Positions 40,611-50,523 of a DNA stretch of 53,302 nucleotides are shown here, piece after piece (within the stretch, counting starts at the first letter, position 1; every line of letters starts with the position of its first letter). This stretch comes from Staphylococcus caprae (GTDB taxonomy: Bacteria; Bacillota; Bacilli; Staphylococcales; Staphylococcaceae): the NCBI RefSeq assembly GCF_002902725.1, contig NZ_PPRT01000013.1, forward strand, positions 1 through 53,302, in the 5' to 3' direction. The notes beneath the pieces were generated by a model. It was given only the letters and a program-made list of their open reading frames with translations. It was not told where the DNA came from and did not search any database. The position numbers were made by a program, and so were the translations under genes.

Positions 40611-43223
40611 TTGGATATTAATCAAATGACTTACGCTGTTCAAGGCGCTTTACAAAAAGCAGTCGAAATCAGTAAAGAATATGAATTACAAAATATTGAA
40701 AATGAAGCGCTTCTAAAAGCAACATTAGAAGAAAGTGAAAGTTTATTCAAAAGTGTATTAGAAAGAGCAAATATTGATGTCGAACAATTAACGAAAGCTT
40801 ATGAAAATAAATTAAAAAATTATCCAACAGTACAAGGAGATAATGTACAATACGGACAATATATTAGTCCGAAAGCCAATGAATTATTAAATAAAGCAGA
40901 AACATATATGAAAGAATATGAAGACGAATTCATTTCTATGGAACATATATTACGCGCTGCTATGGACATTGATCAAACAACGCAACAATTTATTGGTAAT
41001 AAAGCAGAAGTTATCAAAGAAATTATCACTAAAGTAAGAGGGGGAAATCATGTGACAACTCAAAATCCAGAAGTAAACTACGAAGCATTAGAGAAATATG
41101 GTCGTGACTTAGTAGAAGAAGTTCGACAAGGTAAAATGGACCCTGTGATTGGTAGAGACGAAGAAATTCGTAATACAATTCGAATTTTAAGTCGAAAAAC
41201 TAAAAACAATCCTGTATTAATCGGAGAACCAGGTGTAGGTAAAACTGCCATCGTAGAAGGTTTAGCACAACGTATCGTTAAAAAAGACGTGCCTGAATCA
41301 TTACTAGATAAAACGATTTTCGAACTCGATTTAAGTGCTTTAGTCGCTGGTGCGAAATATAGAGGTGAATTTGAAGAACGTCTCAAAGCAGTACTTAAAG
41401 AAGTTAAAGAATCAGAAGGTCGTATTATTCTATTTATAGATGAAATTCACATGTTAGTCGGTGCTGGTAAAACTGAGGGCGCAATGGATGCAGGAAACAT
41501 GTTGAAACCAATGTTAGCACGTGGTGAATTGCATTGTATTGGTGCAACAACATTAAACGAATATAGAGAATATATTGAAAAAGATTCTGCCTTAGAGCGT
41601 CGTTTCCAAAAAGTAGGTGTCAGCGAACCAGATGTTGAAGATACAATTTCAATCTTACGTGGTTTAAAAGAACGTTATGAAGTGTATCATGGTGTTCGTA
41701 TCCAAGACCGTGCGCTAGTCGCTGCGGCTGAATTATCAGATCGTTATATTACTGATCGATTCTTACCTGATAAAGCGATTGATTTAGTAGACCAAGGTTG
41801 TGCGACAATTCGTACTGAAATGGGCTCTAATCCAACTGAATTAGACCAAGTTAATCGTCGTGTAATGCAATTGGAAATTGAAGAAAGCGCATTGAAAAAT
41901 GAATCTGATAATGCAAGTAAACAACGACTACAAGAACTACAGGAAGAGCTTTCTAATGAAAAAGAAAAACAAGCATCATTACAATCTCGTGTAGAACAAG
42001 AAAAAGAAAAAATAGGTAAATTACAACAAAAACGAGCTGAATTAGATGAAAGTAGAAAAGCCCTCGAAGATGCACAAACAAATAACAACCTTGAGAAAGC
42101 TGCTGAATTACAATACGGTAAAATTCCACAATTAGAGAAAGAATTAAGAGAGCTAGAAGAAGTCTTCCAAGATGAAACAGGTGAAGACAGCGACAGAATG
42201 ATTCGTGAGGTTGTATCTGACGAAGAAATTGGAGATATTGTAAGTCAATGGACAGGTATTCCAGTTTCTAAACTTGTAGAAACTGAAAGAGAGAAATTAT
42301 TGCACCTTGGCGATATACTTCATAAACGTGTCGTTGGTCAAGACAAAGCAGTAGACTTGGTTTCTGATGCCGTAGTTAGAGCACGTGCAGGTATCAAAGA
42401 TCCAAATAGACCTATTGGTAGCTTCTTATTCTTAGGACCGACAGGTGTAGGTAAAACTGAATTAGCTAAATCACTTGCTGCTTCACTATTTGATTCTGAA
42501 AAACACATGATTCGAATTGATATGAGTGAATATATGGAAAAACATGCAGTCTCTCGTTTGATTGGTGCCCCTCCAGGCTATGTTGGTCATGATGAAGGCG
42601 GACAATTAACTGAAGCAGTTAGACGAAATCCTTATTCAGTTATTTTATTAGATGAAGTAGAAAAAGCGCACAGCGATGTCTTTAATGTGCTACTTCAAAT
42701 ATTAGATGAAGGTCGACTTACTGACTCTAAAGGACGCAGTGTTGATTTCAAAAATACAATTATCATCATGACAAGTAATATTGGATCACAAGTGTTACTT
42801 GAAAACGTTAAAGACGCTGGAGAAATTAGCGAAAGTACTGAGAAAGCGGTAATGGATAGCTTACATGCTTATTTCAAACCTGAAATCTTAAACCGTATGG
42901 ATGATATTGTATTATTTAAACCATTATCAGTTAGTGATATGAGTATGATTGTCGATAAAATCTTAACTCAATTAAACATTAGATTATTAGAGCAACGTAT
43001 CTCAATTGAAGTATCTGATAAAGCTAAAAAATGGCTAGGTGAAGAGGCTTATGAACCACAATTTGGTGCTAGACCATTAAAACGTTTTGTTCAAAGACAA
43101 ATCGAAACACCACTTGCCCGCATGATGATTAAAGAAAGTCTACCTGAAGGTACAACAATTAAAGTAGATTTAAATTCTGACAATGAATTACAATTTGACG
43201 TTGAAAAAGCAGAAAATATTTAA
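40611..43223 (+). CDS. clpB: ClpB disaggregase
   Basis: This Hsp100 AAA+ chaperone pulls aggregated proteins apart together with DnaK. The TTG at 40611 follows AGAGGTG and gives 870 residues; an upstream GTG lies in the ribosome-binding site. The order is an N domain (1-150), the first ATPase with Walker [10 protein letters not shown] near residue 204 and LFIDEIHML near 276, then the coiled-coil M domain at about 405-525, rich in Glu, Gln and Lys. The second ATPase has GPTGVGKTE near 608 and [11 protein letters not shown] near 676. All arginine and sensor motifs appear intact. CtsR controls it. Confidence 0.95.
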   Translation: MDINQMTYAVQGALQKAVEISKEYELQNIENEALLKATLEESESLFKSVLERANIDVEQLTKAYENKLKNYPTVQGDNVQYGQYISPKANELLNKAETYMKEYEDEFISMEHILRAAMDIDQTTQQFIGNKAEVIKEIITKVRGGNHVTTQNPEVNYEALEKYGRDLVEEVRQGKMDPVIGRDEEIRNTIRILSRKTKNNPVLIGEPGVGKTAIVEGLAQRIVKKDVPESLLDKTIFELDLSALVAGAKYRGEFEERLKAVLKEVKESEGRIILFIDEIHMLVGAGKTEGAMDAGNMLKPMLARGELHCIGATTLNEYREYIEKDSALERRFQKVGVSEPDVEDTISILRGLKERYEVYHGVRIQDRALVAAAELSDRYITDRFLPDKAIDLVDQGCATIRTEMGSNPTELDQVNRRVMQLEIEESALKNESDNASKQRLQELQEELSNEKEKQASLQSRVEQEKEKIGKLQQKRAELDESRKALEDAQTNNNLEKAAELQYGKIPQLEKELRELEEVFQDETGEDSDRMIREVVSDEEIGDIVSQWTGIPVSKLVETEREKLLHLGDILHKRVVGQDKAVDLVSDAVVRARAGIKDPNRPIGSFLFLGPTGVGKTELAKSLAASLFDSEKHMIRIDMSEYMEKHAVSRLIGAPPGYVGHDEGGQLTEAVRRNPYSVILLDEVEKAHSDVFNVLLQILDEGRLTDSKGRSVDFKNTIIIMTSNIGSQVLLENVKDAGEISESTEKAVMDSLHAYFKPEILNRMDDIVLFKPLSVSDMSMIVDKILTQLNIRLLEQRISIEVSDKAKKWLGEEAYEPQFGARPLKRFVQRQIETPLARMMIKESLPEGTTIKVDLNSDNELQFDVEKAENI

Positions 43224-43247
43224 TGAAATAGAATGAATCAAACAAAG

Positions 43248-43291
43248 ATCCAAGAAAGTGTGTGCAAGTCACTTTCTTGGATTTATTTTTT
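43248..43291 (+). terminator. Terminator of clpB
   Basis: A perfect 13-bp stem, ATCCAAGAAAGTG with CACTTTCTTGGAT, a nine-base loop and a T-rich tail. Confidence 0.92.
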
Positions 43292-43412
43292 ATTAAAGAA
43301 TATTAATTTAAACGTCAGGGGTTTTGTAGTAGTATATATTTATACTTTTATTTTGTAATAATACACGTATGTATTTATATATATCAATCATTAAATTAAA
43401 GGAGAAGACAAC

Positions 43413-43928
43413 ATGAAAATCAACACTAATTTTAACAACAACATTATACCTTATGACTATGCTACAGGTGCACAACCGATTGACTTAATTAACAATAATC
43501 CTATTAAATCATTTCCATTTAATGTAGTAGATTTGCCACCAGGTACGCAATATATTGCTTGGACTTTAATTGATTATGATGCCGTTCCAGTATGTGGTTT
43601 CCCATGGATTCACTGGGTCGTGGCTAACGTGAGTGTCAATAGCGATACAATCGATATTGTTGAAGACTTTTCTAGAAATAAAGGTAACTTTGTACAAGGT
43701 AAGAACAGCTTTGCAACAGGTTTATTGGATGAAGATTTTTCAGAGATTGAAAATCATTATGTAGGACCTACGCCTCCAGATAAAGATCATTACTATGAAC
43801 TTGTAGTTTATGCTTTAAGTGACAAGCTTAACTTAAAAAATGCTTTCTATTTAAATGAATTATTGCATCAAGTAGATTCTAAATTATTAGATAAAGCAAA
43901 AATTAATTTAGTAGGAAGAAAAGTTTAA
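43413..43928 (+). CDS. YbhB/YbcL-type PEBP-family protein
   Basis: This 171-residue phosphatidylethanolamine-binding-protein homologue keeps both ligand-pocket motifs: DYDAVPVCGFPWIHWVVANV near residue 54, and YVGPTPPDKDHYYELVVYAL near 111. No signal peptide is seen, so it should be cytosolic. Bacterial members have no agreed function; some bind small anions. GGAG lies upstream of the ATG. It stands alone between the clpB terminator and a two-way terminator. Confidence 0.82.
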   Translation: MKINTNFNNNIIPYDYATGAQPIDLINNNPIKSFPFNVVDLPPGTQYIAWTLIDYDAVPVCGFPWIHWVVANVSVNSDTIDIVEDFSRNKGNFVQGKNSFATGLLDEDFSEIENHYVGPTPPDKDHYYELVVYALSDKLNLKNAFYLNELLHQVDSKLLDKAKINLVGRKV

Positions 43929-43998
43929 TGAAGCACCAACATTAATGACTTTATGAATGATTTAATAAGCTGTATTTGTTAAAAATAAAATAGAATAA

Positions 43999-44045
43999 AA
44001 AAGACGAGGTACGTTTGACTCTGATGTCAACGTATCTCGTCTTTT
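43999..44045. terminator. Bidirectional terminator between the PEBP gene and yjzD
   Basis: AAAAGACGAGGTACG pairs with CGTATCTCGTCTTTT, extended by TTGAC/GTCAA, with T runs on both strands. Confidence 0.9.
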
Positions 44046-44055
44046 ATTCATGATG

Positions 44056-44250
44056 TTATGATTCGTATTGATCTGAACCTTTACTTGGTTTCATGATGGC
44101 ACCAAAAATTGCTACAAAAATTGTAAACACAACAGCCATAATAATAGGGTTAATTACATTTAATGCTGGACCACTGTTTAAACTGTTTAATACAAAGTTT
44201 ACCATTTCTAGCAATAATACTGCCCATATAAATGTCATGAGGTATTTCAT
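44056..44250 (-). CDS. yjzD: YjzD/DUF2929 small membrane protein
   Basis: This 64-residue protein has two hydrophobic segments (about residues 2-22 and 32-52) and a short charged tail. It matches the YjzD family, which sits beside fabH in Bacillus as well. Function is unknown. GGAGG precedes the ATG by nine bases. It is divergent from fabH across a 309-base gap holding the fabHF control region. That gap also contains a Chi-like GAAGCGG at 44425-44431 and no further gene. Confidence 0.75.
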   Translation of the reverse strand: MKYLMTFIWAVLLLEMVNFVLNSLNSGPALNVINPIIMAVVFTIFVAIFGAIMKPSKGSDQYES

Positions 44251-44488
44251 TTGATTTGACCTCCGCTTTTATAATCGATATCTCTATTTTAAGTGAAATA
44301 TTTAAATTTGTATAGTGTAAATCAATGCTTAACACATACATTGTAGCAATTTTGATGTGACTGATGTTTTTAAAATGATTGAGTGTTGCATAGGCATTTT
44401 AAAAATTAAAATTGAAATAATATTGAAGCGGATACTTTTTTAAGTGTATAAATATAGTCCTTTAACCAACGAGGAAAAGTGAATCTAC

Positions 44489-44517
44489 TTGAGTTTAAAA
44501 ACAAGTATGTGTTAAAT
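44489..44517 (+). promoter_or_regulatory. fabHF promoter
   Basis: TTGAGT and TTAAAT are separated by 17 bases. Transcription would start near 44524 within the FapR palindrome. Confidence 0.7.
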
Positions 44518-44533
44518 TAATACCTGGTATTAA
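44517..44533 (+). promoter_or_regulatory. FapR operator
   Basis: TTAATACCTGGTATTAA is a perfect 17-bp palindrome matching the FapR box (TTAGTACCT-type half-sites). It covers the end of the -10 element and the transcription start, as at other fap promoters, so malonyl-CoA should relieve repression of fabHF. Confidence 0.88.
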
Positions 44534-44559
44534 AAATTTATTTAAGAAGGTGTACGACC

Positions 44560-45501
44560 ATGAACGTGGGTATTAAAGGTTTCGGCGCATACGCTCCGGA
44601 AAACATTGTAGACAATGCCTATTTTGAGCAATTTTTAGAAACATCCGATGAATGGATTTCTAAAATGACTGGTATTAAAGAAAGACATTGGGCAGATGAA
44701 GATCAAGACACATCTGACTTAGCATATAACGCAAGTATTAAAGCAATTGAAGATGCAGGAATTCAACCTGAAGATATCGATATGATTATCGTAGCTACAG
44801 CTACAGGCGATATGCCATTCCCAAGTGTGGCTAATATTTTACAAGAGAGATTAGGCACTGGAAAGGTAGCCACAATGGATCAACTCGCTGCATGTTCAGG
44901 ATTTATGTATTCAATGATTACAGCTAAACAATATATCCAATCTGGTGATTATAAAAATATTTTGGTTGTTGGTGCTGACAAATTATCTAAAATTACAGAC
45001 CTTACAGACCGTTCAACAGCTGTGTTATTCGGTGATGGTGCCGGCGCAGTAGTGATGGGCGAGGTTTCTGAAGGTCGAGGTATCATCAGTTATGAAATGG
45101 GTTCTGATGGTAGCGGTGGAAAATACTTATATTTAGATAAAGAAACTGGTAAATTAAAAATGAATGGTAGAGAAGTATTTAAATTTGCTGTAAGAATAAT
45201 GGGCGATGCCTCAACACGTGTTGTTGACAAAGCTGGTTTAACTTCAGATGATATCGATTTATTTATACCTCACCAAGCAAATATTCGAATTATGGAATCT
45301 GCAAGAGAAAGATTGGGTATAGAAAAAGAAAAGATGAGTGTTTCTGTTAATAAATATGGTAATACTTCAGCAGCTTCTATACCATTAAGTATTAACCAAG
45401 AGTTGCAAAACGGAAAAATCAAAGATGACGATAATTTAGTCTTAGTTGGCTTCGGCGGTGGCTTAACTTGGGGCGCAATCGTTATCAAATGGGGAAAATA
45501 G
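44560..45501 (+). CDS. fabH: Beta-ketoacyl-ACP synthase III
   Basis: FabH starts fatty-acid synthesis by condensing a short acyl-CoA (branched primers in staphylococci) with malonyl-ACP. The 313 residues contain the full triad: Cys112 in [10 protein letters not shown], His238 in PHQANIRIM and Asn268 in [10 protein letters not shown]. The ACP-docking helix region and the [11 protein letters not shown]-terminus are intact. AAGGTG precedes the ATG. It is the first gene of fabHF, with an 11-base gap to fabF, under the FapR box. Confidence 0.96.
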   Translation: MNVGIKGFGAYAPENIVDNAYFEQFLETSDEWISKMTGIKERHWADEDQDTSDLAYNASIKAIEDAGIQPEDIDMIIVATATGDMPFPSVANILQERLGTGKVATMDQLAACSGFMYSMITAKQYIQSGDYKNILVVGADKLSKITDLTDRSTAVLFGDGAGAVVMGEVSEGRGIISYEMGSDGSGGKYLYLDKETGKLKMNGREVFKFAVRIMGDASTRVVDKAGLTSDDIDLFIPHQANIRIMESARERLGIEKEKMSVSVNKYGNTSAASIPLSINQELQNGKIKDDDNLVLVGFGGGLTWGAIVIKWGK

Positions 45502-45512
45502 GAGGATAACGT

Positions 45513-46757
45513 ATGAATGAAAAAAACAGAGTTGTTATAACGGGTATCGGAGCCTTATCTCCTATCGGTAACGATGCTAAAACAACATGGGAAAATGCTT
45601 TAAATGGAGTTAATGGTATTGATAGAATTACACGTATTAATACTGATAATTATAACGTGCATTTAGCAGGTGAATTAAAAGACTTTAACATTGAAGATCA
45701 TATAGATAAGAAAGAAGCGCGTCGTATGGACCGTTTCACACAATATGCAGTTGTTGCAGCAAGAGAAGCGGTACAAGATGCGAAATTAGATATCAATGAT
45801 GATACAGCTGATCGTATTGGTGTATGGATTGGCTCAGGTATTGGTGGTATGGAAACATTTGAAACGGCACATACAACACTAGTCGAAAGAGGACCTCGTC
45901 GTGTGAGTCCATTTTTCGTACCAATGTTAATTCCTGATATGGCTACTGGACAAGTATCTATTGACTTAGGTGCTAAAGGGCCTAACGGTTCCACTGTTAC
46001 AGCATGTGCGACAGGTACGAACTCAATCGGTGAAGCATTTAAAGTCATCCAACGTGGTGATGCTGATGCGATGATAACTGGTGGTACAGAAGCGCCAATT
46101 ACTGACATGGCAATTGCTGGATTTAGTGCAAGTCGTGCTTTATCTACAAATGATGATAAAGAAACCGCGTGTCGTCCATTCCAAGAAGGTCGTGATGGCT
46201 TTGTTATGGGTGAAGGCGCAGGAATCGTTGTCCTTGAATCATTAGAATCAGCTAAAGCACGTGGCGCAGAAATTTATGCGGAAATAGTAGGTTATGGTTC
46301 AACTGGAGATGCTTATCATATTACTGCACCAGCGCCAGAAGGTGAAGGCGGTTCAAGAGCAATGCAAGCTGCTTTAGATGATGCAGGAATCGAAGCGAAA
46401 GATGTTCAATACTTAAATGCACACGGCACAAGTACGCCAGTAGGTGACTTATATGAAGTTAAAGCAATCCAAAATACATTTGGAGACGCTGCTAAAACAT
46501 TAAAAGTAAGTTCAACTAAATCAATGACTGGTCACTTATTAGGTGCAACAGGTGGAATTGAGGCTATCTTCTCAGCCTTATCTATCAGAGACTCTAAAGT
46601 AGCACCTACAATTCATGCTGTGACACCAGATGAAGAATGTAATTTAGATTTCGTTCCTAATAAAGCTGAAAATTTAGAAATTACTTATGCGATGAGTAAC
46701 AGCTTAGGCTTTGGTGGACACAACGCAGTGTTAGTATTTAAGAAATTTGAAGATTAA
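45513..46757 (+). CDS. fabF: Beta-ketoacyl-ACP synthase II
   Basis: FabF elongates acyl-ACP chains by Claisen condensation with malonyl-ACP. The 414-residue thiolase-fold protein has Cys165 in TACATGTNS, His304 in [11 protein letters not shown] and His341 in [12 protein letters not shown] as catalytic residues, and Phe in the GFGGHNAVL gating loop. GGAGG is seven bases upstream of the ATG, just after the fabH stop. It shares the FapR-controlled transcript and ends at a two-way terminator. Confidence 0.96.
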   Translation: MNEKNRVVITGIGALSPIGNDAKTTWENALNGVNGIDRITRINTDNYNVHLAGELKDFNIEDHIDKKEARRMDRFTQYAVVAAREAVQDAKLDINDDTADRIGVWIGSGIGGMETFETAHTTLVERGPRRVSPFFVPMLIPDMATGQVSIDLGAKGPNGSTVTACATGTNSIGEAFKVIQRGDADAMITGGTEAPITDMAIAGFSASRALSTNDDKETACRPFQEGRDGFVMGEGAGIVVLESLESAKARGAEIYAEIVGYGSTGDAYHITAPAPEGEGGSRAMQAALDDAGIEAKDVQYLNAHGTSTPVGDLYEVKAIQNTFGDAAKTLKVSSTKSMTGHLLGATGGIEAIFSALSIRDSKVAPTIHAVTPDEECNLDFVPNKAENLEITYAMSNSLGFGGHNAVLVFKKFED

Positions 46758-46769
46758 TTGAATATAAAT

Positions 46770-46816
46770 AAAAATCTTCAAGTGGGTTTATAGATGACGC
46801 ACTTGAAGATTTTTTA
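46770..46816. terminator. Bidirectional terminator between fabF and the DUF3899 gene
   Basis: AAAAATCTTCAAGTG pairs with CACTTGAAGATTTTT, a perfect 15-bp stem with T runs both ways. Confidence 0.92.
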
Positions 46817-47185
46817 TATTGAAAATGAAATAACAATAGCTAAAACGAAATATAAGAGATTAATGAGTAATATAGGGATCACCCATGATGAAATCATGTA
46901 GTGGTCCTTTTTAATATGTTTAGGGTTAAAAAATTCATCATCTTCTATGGTTTGTTTTTTCTTAGTTGAAGAAAGTTGATATTTTAAACGACGAAAACCA
47001 TAACTGGTTGCATCGAAAATACCTTCTTGAACGATGAGTAAAGCAAAAACAACGATAAAAATAGTTAAAGATACATAAAATATTATATTAATGAAATTCA
47101 GTAATTCATGTGCAGACAATAGCCATATGATAAATGACAAGAAGGGCGTCAGTCCAGTGCCAATTAGTATAGATTTAAAACGCAT
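46814..47185 (-). CDS. DUF3899-family membrane protein
   Basis: This 123-residue protein has three hydrophobic segments (about 5-26, 32-54 and 97-122), separated by a charged cytoplasmic loop with IEDDEFFNPKH. The family core EGIFDATSYGFRRL lies near residue 54. Function is unknown, and it is conserved next to opp in staphylococci. GGAGGTG lies upstream of the ATG. The short AGGTGTACACCT palindrome there includes part of the ribosome-binding site. Confidence 0.7.
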   Translation of the reverse strand: MRFKSILIGTGLTPFLSFIIWLLSAHELLNFINIIFYVSLTIFIVVFALLIVQEGIFDATSYGFRRLKYQLSSTKKKQTIEDDEFFNPKHIKKDHYMISSWVIPILLINLLYFVLAIVISFSI

Positions 47186-47327
47186 AGGTGTACACCTCCG
47201 TTAACAATATTATACATATTTTACCTCATTACTATGATTACGAAAATATTGTAATGGAGTTTATTGCTACAATACATATTACATTGTTAATTTATTATTT
47301 ACTATATTACTTTAAAGTAAAACTATA

Positions 47328-47357
47328 TTGCAATTGTATGAAAACTGTATATATAAT
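47328..47357 (+). promoter_or_regulatory. opp operon promoter
   Basis: TTGCAA and TATAAT are separated by 18 bases, with transcription expected near 47364, directly before the CodY box. Confidence 0.6.
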
Positions 47358-47365
47358 ATGTATAA

Positions 47366-47380
47366 ATATTTCTGAAAATT
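47366..47380 (+). promoter_or_regulatory. CodY box of the opp operon
   Basis: ATATTTCTGAAAATT matches the CodY motif AATTTTCWGAAAATT at 13 of 15 positions, and lies at about +2 to +16 of the predicted transcript. CodY with branched-chain amino acids and GTP would repress peptide import in rich medium. Confidence 0.75.
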
Positions 47381-47429
47381 GCGAAGGGAATGTTAATTTT
47401 GAAAATTTAATATTATAGGGGGAGATTAA

Positions 47430-48356
47430 ATGACGAGGTATATTCTTAAGAGATTAGGTTATATGTTTGTATCATTATTTATCATTATTACGATTACATT
47501 TTTCTTAATGAAATTGATGCCAGGTTCACCATTTAATGATGCAAAGCTGAATCCACAACAAAAAGAGATACTTAATGAAAAATATGGTTTGAACGATCCA
47601 GTTGCTGTTCAATATTTTCATTACATCAAAAATGTGGTCACAGGAGATTTTGGGAATTCATTCCAATATCATAATATGCCAGTTTGGGACTTAGTGAAGC
47701 CAAGACTGATACCATCTATGGAAATGGGTATTACAGCAATGATTATCGGGGTAATTGTTGGGCTTATATTAGGAGTTGCTGCTGCCACAAAGCAGAATAC
47801 ATGGGTGGATTATACAACTACTGTTATCTCCGTTATTGCAGTTTCAGTTCCTTCATTTGTTTTAGCTGTACTACTACAGTATGTATTTGCAGTTAAATTA
47901 AGATGGTTTCCAGTTGCGGGGTGGGAAGGCTTTTCAACTGCAGTTCTACCTTCACTTGCGTTATCTGCAACTGTATTAGCAACTGTAGCAAGATACATAA
48001 GGGCAGAAATGATTGAAGTACTAAGTTCAGATTATATTCTTTTGGCGCGAGCTAAAGGTAATTCTACGTTAAGGGTCTTATTTGGGCACGCCTTAAGAAA
48101 TGCGCTCATACCTATCATTACAATTATCGTTCCAATGTTAGCCAGTATTTTAACAGGTACATTGACGATTGAGAATATATTTGGCGTACCAGGATTAGGG
48201 GACCAGTTCGTCAGATCGATTACAACAAATGATTTCTCAGTCATCATGGCTACAACAATACTTTTCAGCACTTTATTTATTGTGTCTATCTTCATTGTAG
48301 ATATTCTTTACGGCATCATTGATCCAAGAATTCGTGTACAAGGAGGTAAGAAATAA
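47430..48356 (+). CDS. oppB: Oligopeptide ABC transporter permease OppB
   Basis: This 308-residue inner-membrane permease has six segments. It begins with the OppB/DppB N-terminal LKRLGYMFVSLFIIITITFF and has the EAA-loop sequence ARAKGNSTLRVLFGHALRNA near residue 206, which contacts the ATPases. GGGGGAG precedes the ATG. Its stop shares one base with the oppC start. It is the first gene of the five-gene peptide importer, equivalent to S. aureus opp3, which supplies amino nitrogen from peptides. Confidence 0.93.
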   Translation: MTRYILKRLGYMFVSLFIIITITFFLMKLMPGSPFNDAKLNPQQKEILNEKYGLNDPVAVQYFHYIKNVVTGDFGNSFQYHNMPVWDLVKPRLIPSMEMGITAMIIGVIVGLILGVAAATKQNTWVDYTTTVISVIAVSVPSFVLAVLLQYVFAVKLRWFPVAGWEGFSTAVLPSLALSATVLATVARYIRAEMIEVLSSDYILLARAKGNSTLRVLFGHALRNALIPIITIIVPMLASILTGTLTIENIFGVPGLGDQFVRSITTNDFSVIMATTILFSTLFIVSIFIVDILYGIIDPRIRVQGGKK

Positions 48357-49426
48357 TGAGTGATATGAAAAGACCTATTAAATTAAACGATGATGTATCT
48401 AACGCGGCAATGACACATACTTCAGAGGGAATATCTGATTCAGATTTTGTTATCCGAGAGTTAGATTTAAATCAAGAACCTGAAATGCAGCGTGAAAGTA
48501 AAAACTTTTGGCAAGATGCATGGAGTCAACTTAGAAGAAATAAATTAGCTGTAGTTGGAATGATTGGTTTACTAATTATTATTATTTTAGCGTTTGTCGG
48601 ACCATTGATGAATAAACATGACTACGCTGAACAACACGTAGAATACCGTAATTTACCGGCAAAGGTTCCTGTATTAGATAAAGTTCCATTTTTACCATTT
48701 AATGGGGAAGGTGCAGATGGAAAGGATGCTTATAAAGAAGCAGGTGCTAAAGAAAATTATTGGTTTGGTACCGACCAACTTGGACGTGATTTATGGACAC
48801 GAACTTGGAAAGGGGCACAGATTTCATTATATATCGGTATCGTTGCTGCACTTTTAGATATTTTTATTGGAGTTGTGTATGGTGCAATTTCAGGATTTTT
48901 TGGGGGTAGAGTGGACGATATAATGCAAAGAATTCTTGAAATTATTGCCTCTATTCCAAATCTAATTGTCGTTATTTTATTTGTATTAATCTTTGAACCT
49001 TCAATTTGGACAATCATATTAGCGATGTCCATTACTGGTTGGCTTGGAATGAGCAGAGTTGTACGTGGTGAATTTTTAAAATTAAAAAACCAAGAGTTTG
49101 TAATGGCTTCTCGAACACTAGGTGCTTCCAAATGGAAATTAATATTTAAACATATTTTGCCAAACACTTTAGGTGCGATCGTTGTTACTTCTATGTTTAC
49201 TGTACCTAGCGCGATATTCTTTGAAGCATTTCTCAGCTTTATAGGAATAGGAGTACCGGCACCACAAACGTCGTTAGGTTCACTTGTAAATGATGGACGT
49301 GCAATGTTACTTATTCATCCACACGAATTATTTATACCAGCAATCATTCTAAGTTTGTTAATTTTATTTTTCTATCTATTTAGCGACGGGTTACGTGATG
49401 CATTTGACCCTAAGATGCGTAAGTAA
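48356..49426 (+). CDS. oppC: Oligopeptide ABC transporter permease OppC
   Basis: This second permease, 356 residues, has a long soluble N-terminus (about 55 residues) before the first segment at 63-82, then an extracytoplasmic loop up to about residue 150. WFGTDQLGRDLWTR near 136 is the OppC/DppC mark. The EAA-like loop ASRTLGASKWKLIFKHILPN lies near 249. It pairs with OppB to form the channel. The start overlaps oppB and a 14-base gap leads to oppD. Confidence 0.93.
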   Translation: MSDMKRPIKLNDDVSNAAMTHTSEGISDSDFVIRELDLNQEPEMQRESKNFWQDAWSQLRRNKLAVVGMIGLLIIIILAFVGPLMNKHDYAEQHVEYRNLPAKVPVLDKVPFLPFNGEGADGKDAYKEAGAKENYWFGTDQLGRDLWTRTWKGAQISLYIGIVAALLDIFIGVVYGAISGFFGGRVDDIMQRILEIIASIPNLIVVILFVLIFEPSIWTIILAMSITGWLGMSRVVRGEFLKLKNQEFVMASRTLGASKWKLIFKHILPNTLGAIVVTSMFTVPSAIFFEAFLSFIGIGVPAPQTSLGSLVNDGRAMLLIHPHELFIPAIILSLLILFFYLFSDGLRDAFDPKMRK

Positions 49427-49440
49427 AGGAGGCAAAAGTT

Positions 49441-50523
49441 ATGACAGAGAGAATTTTAGAAGTCAATGACTTGCATGTGTCCTTTGATATTACTGCAGGG
49501 GAAGTGCAAGCTGTTAGAGGTGTAGATTTTTATTTAAACAAAGGGGAAACGTTAGCTATTGTAGGTGAGTCTGGTTCAGGAAAATCAGTAACAACAAAAG
49601 CTATTACGAAACTTTTCCAAGGGGATGCCGGAAGAATTAAAAAAGGAGAAATTTTATTTTTAGGTGAAGATTTAGCACAAAAATCTGAAAAAGAATTAAT
49701 TCAATTAAGAGGCAGAGATATTTCAATGATTTTCCAAGACCCTATGACATCATTAAATCCAACGATGCAAATTGGTAAACAAGTCATGGAACCCTTAATT
49801 AAGCATAGAAATTATAGTAAATCACAAGCGAAGCAACGTGCGCTAGAAATTTTAAACTTAGTAGGTTTACCACATGCGGAAAAGCGATTTAAAGCATATC
49901 CACATCAATTCTCTGGCGGTCAGCGTCAAAGAATTGTTATCGCAACAGCATTAGCATGTGAACCCAAAGTACTTATTGCAGATGAGCCAACAACGGCTTT
50001 AGATGTGACGATGCAAGCTCAAATACTCGATTTGATGAAAAAGCTTCAAGATAAAATCGAGACATCCATTATTTTTATTACACACGATTTAGGCGTTGTA
50101 GCAAATATTGCAGATAAAGTGGCAGTGATGTATGGGGGACAGATGATTGAGACAGGAGATGTAAATGAAATTTTTTATGATCCTAAACATCCTTATACGT
50201 GGGGATTGCTTTCTTCAATGCCTGATTTAACTACAAGTAATGATACTGACTTAATTGCAATTCCAGGGACACCACCTGATTTACTTCATCCTCCTAAAGG
50301 TGATGCCTTTGCACGTCGTAGTCGATATGCTTTGGATATTGATTTTAAAGAAGAGCCACCATGGTTCAGGATTTCACCAACACACTTTGTCAAATCTTGG
50401 TTATTAGACGAACGTGCGCCTCAAGTGACACCACCTGAAATGGTTCAACGACGATTAAGACATATGCCTAATAACTACGAGCAACCACAAAAAGTAGAGA
50501 GGGTGTCGTTTAATGGAAAATAG
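49441..50523 (+). CDS. oppD: Oligopeptide ABC transporter ATPase OppD
   Basis: This 360-residue cytoplasmic ATPase has Walker A GESGSGKS near residue 41, the Q-loop FQDPMTSLNP near 98, the signature FSGGQRQRIV near 157, Walker B VLIADEPTTALD near 177 and the switch histidine in THDLGVV. The C-terminal oligopeptide/dipeptide transporter domain follows. In most relatives this domain holds an Fe-S-type cysteine cluster; here the matching stretch GDAFARRSRYALDI lacks the cysteines. It overlaps oppF by 11 bases. Confidence 0.94.
   Translation: MTERILEVNDLHVSFDITAGEVQAVRGVDFYLNKGETLAIVGESGSGKSVTTKAITKLFQGDAGRIKKGEILFLGEDLAQKSEKELIQLRGRDISMIFQDPMTSLNPTMQIGKQVMEPLIKHRNYSKSQAKQRALEILNLVGLPHAEKRFKAYPHQFSGGQRQRIVIATALACEPKVLIADEPTTALDVTMQAQILDLMKKLQDKIETSIIFITHDLGVVANIADKVAVMYGGQMIETGDVNEIFYDPKHPYTWGLLSSMPDLTTSNDTDLIAIPGTPPDLLHPPKGDAFARRSRYALDIDFKEEPPWFRISPTHFVKSWLLDERAPQVTPPEMVQRRLRHMPNNYEQPQKVERVSFNGK

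Noticed and set aside
41078..42088. Antisense frames of over 100 codons within clpB
   Set aside because: They mirror the codon pattern of clpB, show Ser/Arg-rich low-information protein and have no start signals.
45698..46108. A 136-codon antisense frame within fabF
   Set aside because: It is a shadow of the conserved fabF frame with no ribosome-binding site.
47188..47418. A 76-codon frame between the DUF3899 gene and oppB
   Set aside because: It overlaps the opp promoter and CodY box and has no ribosome-binding site or recognisable domain.
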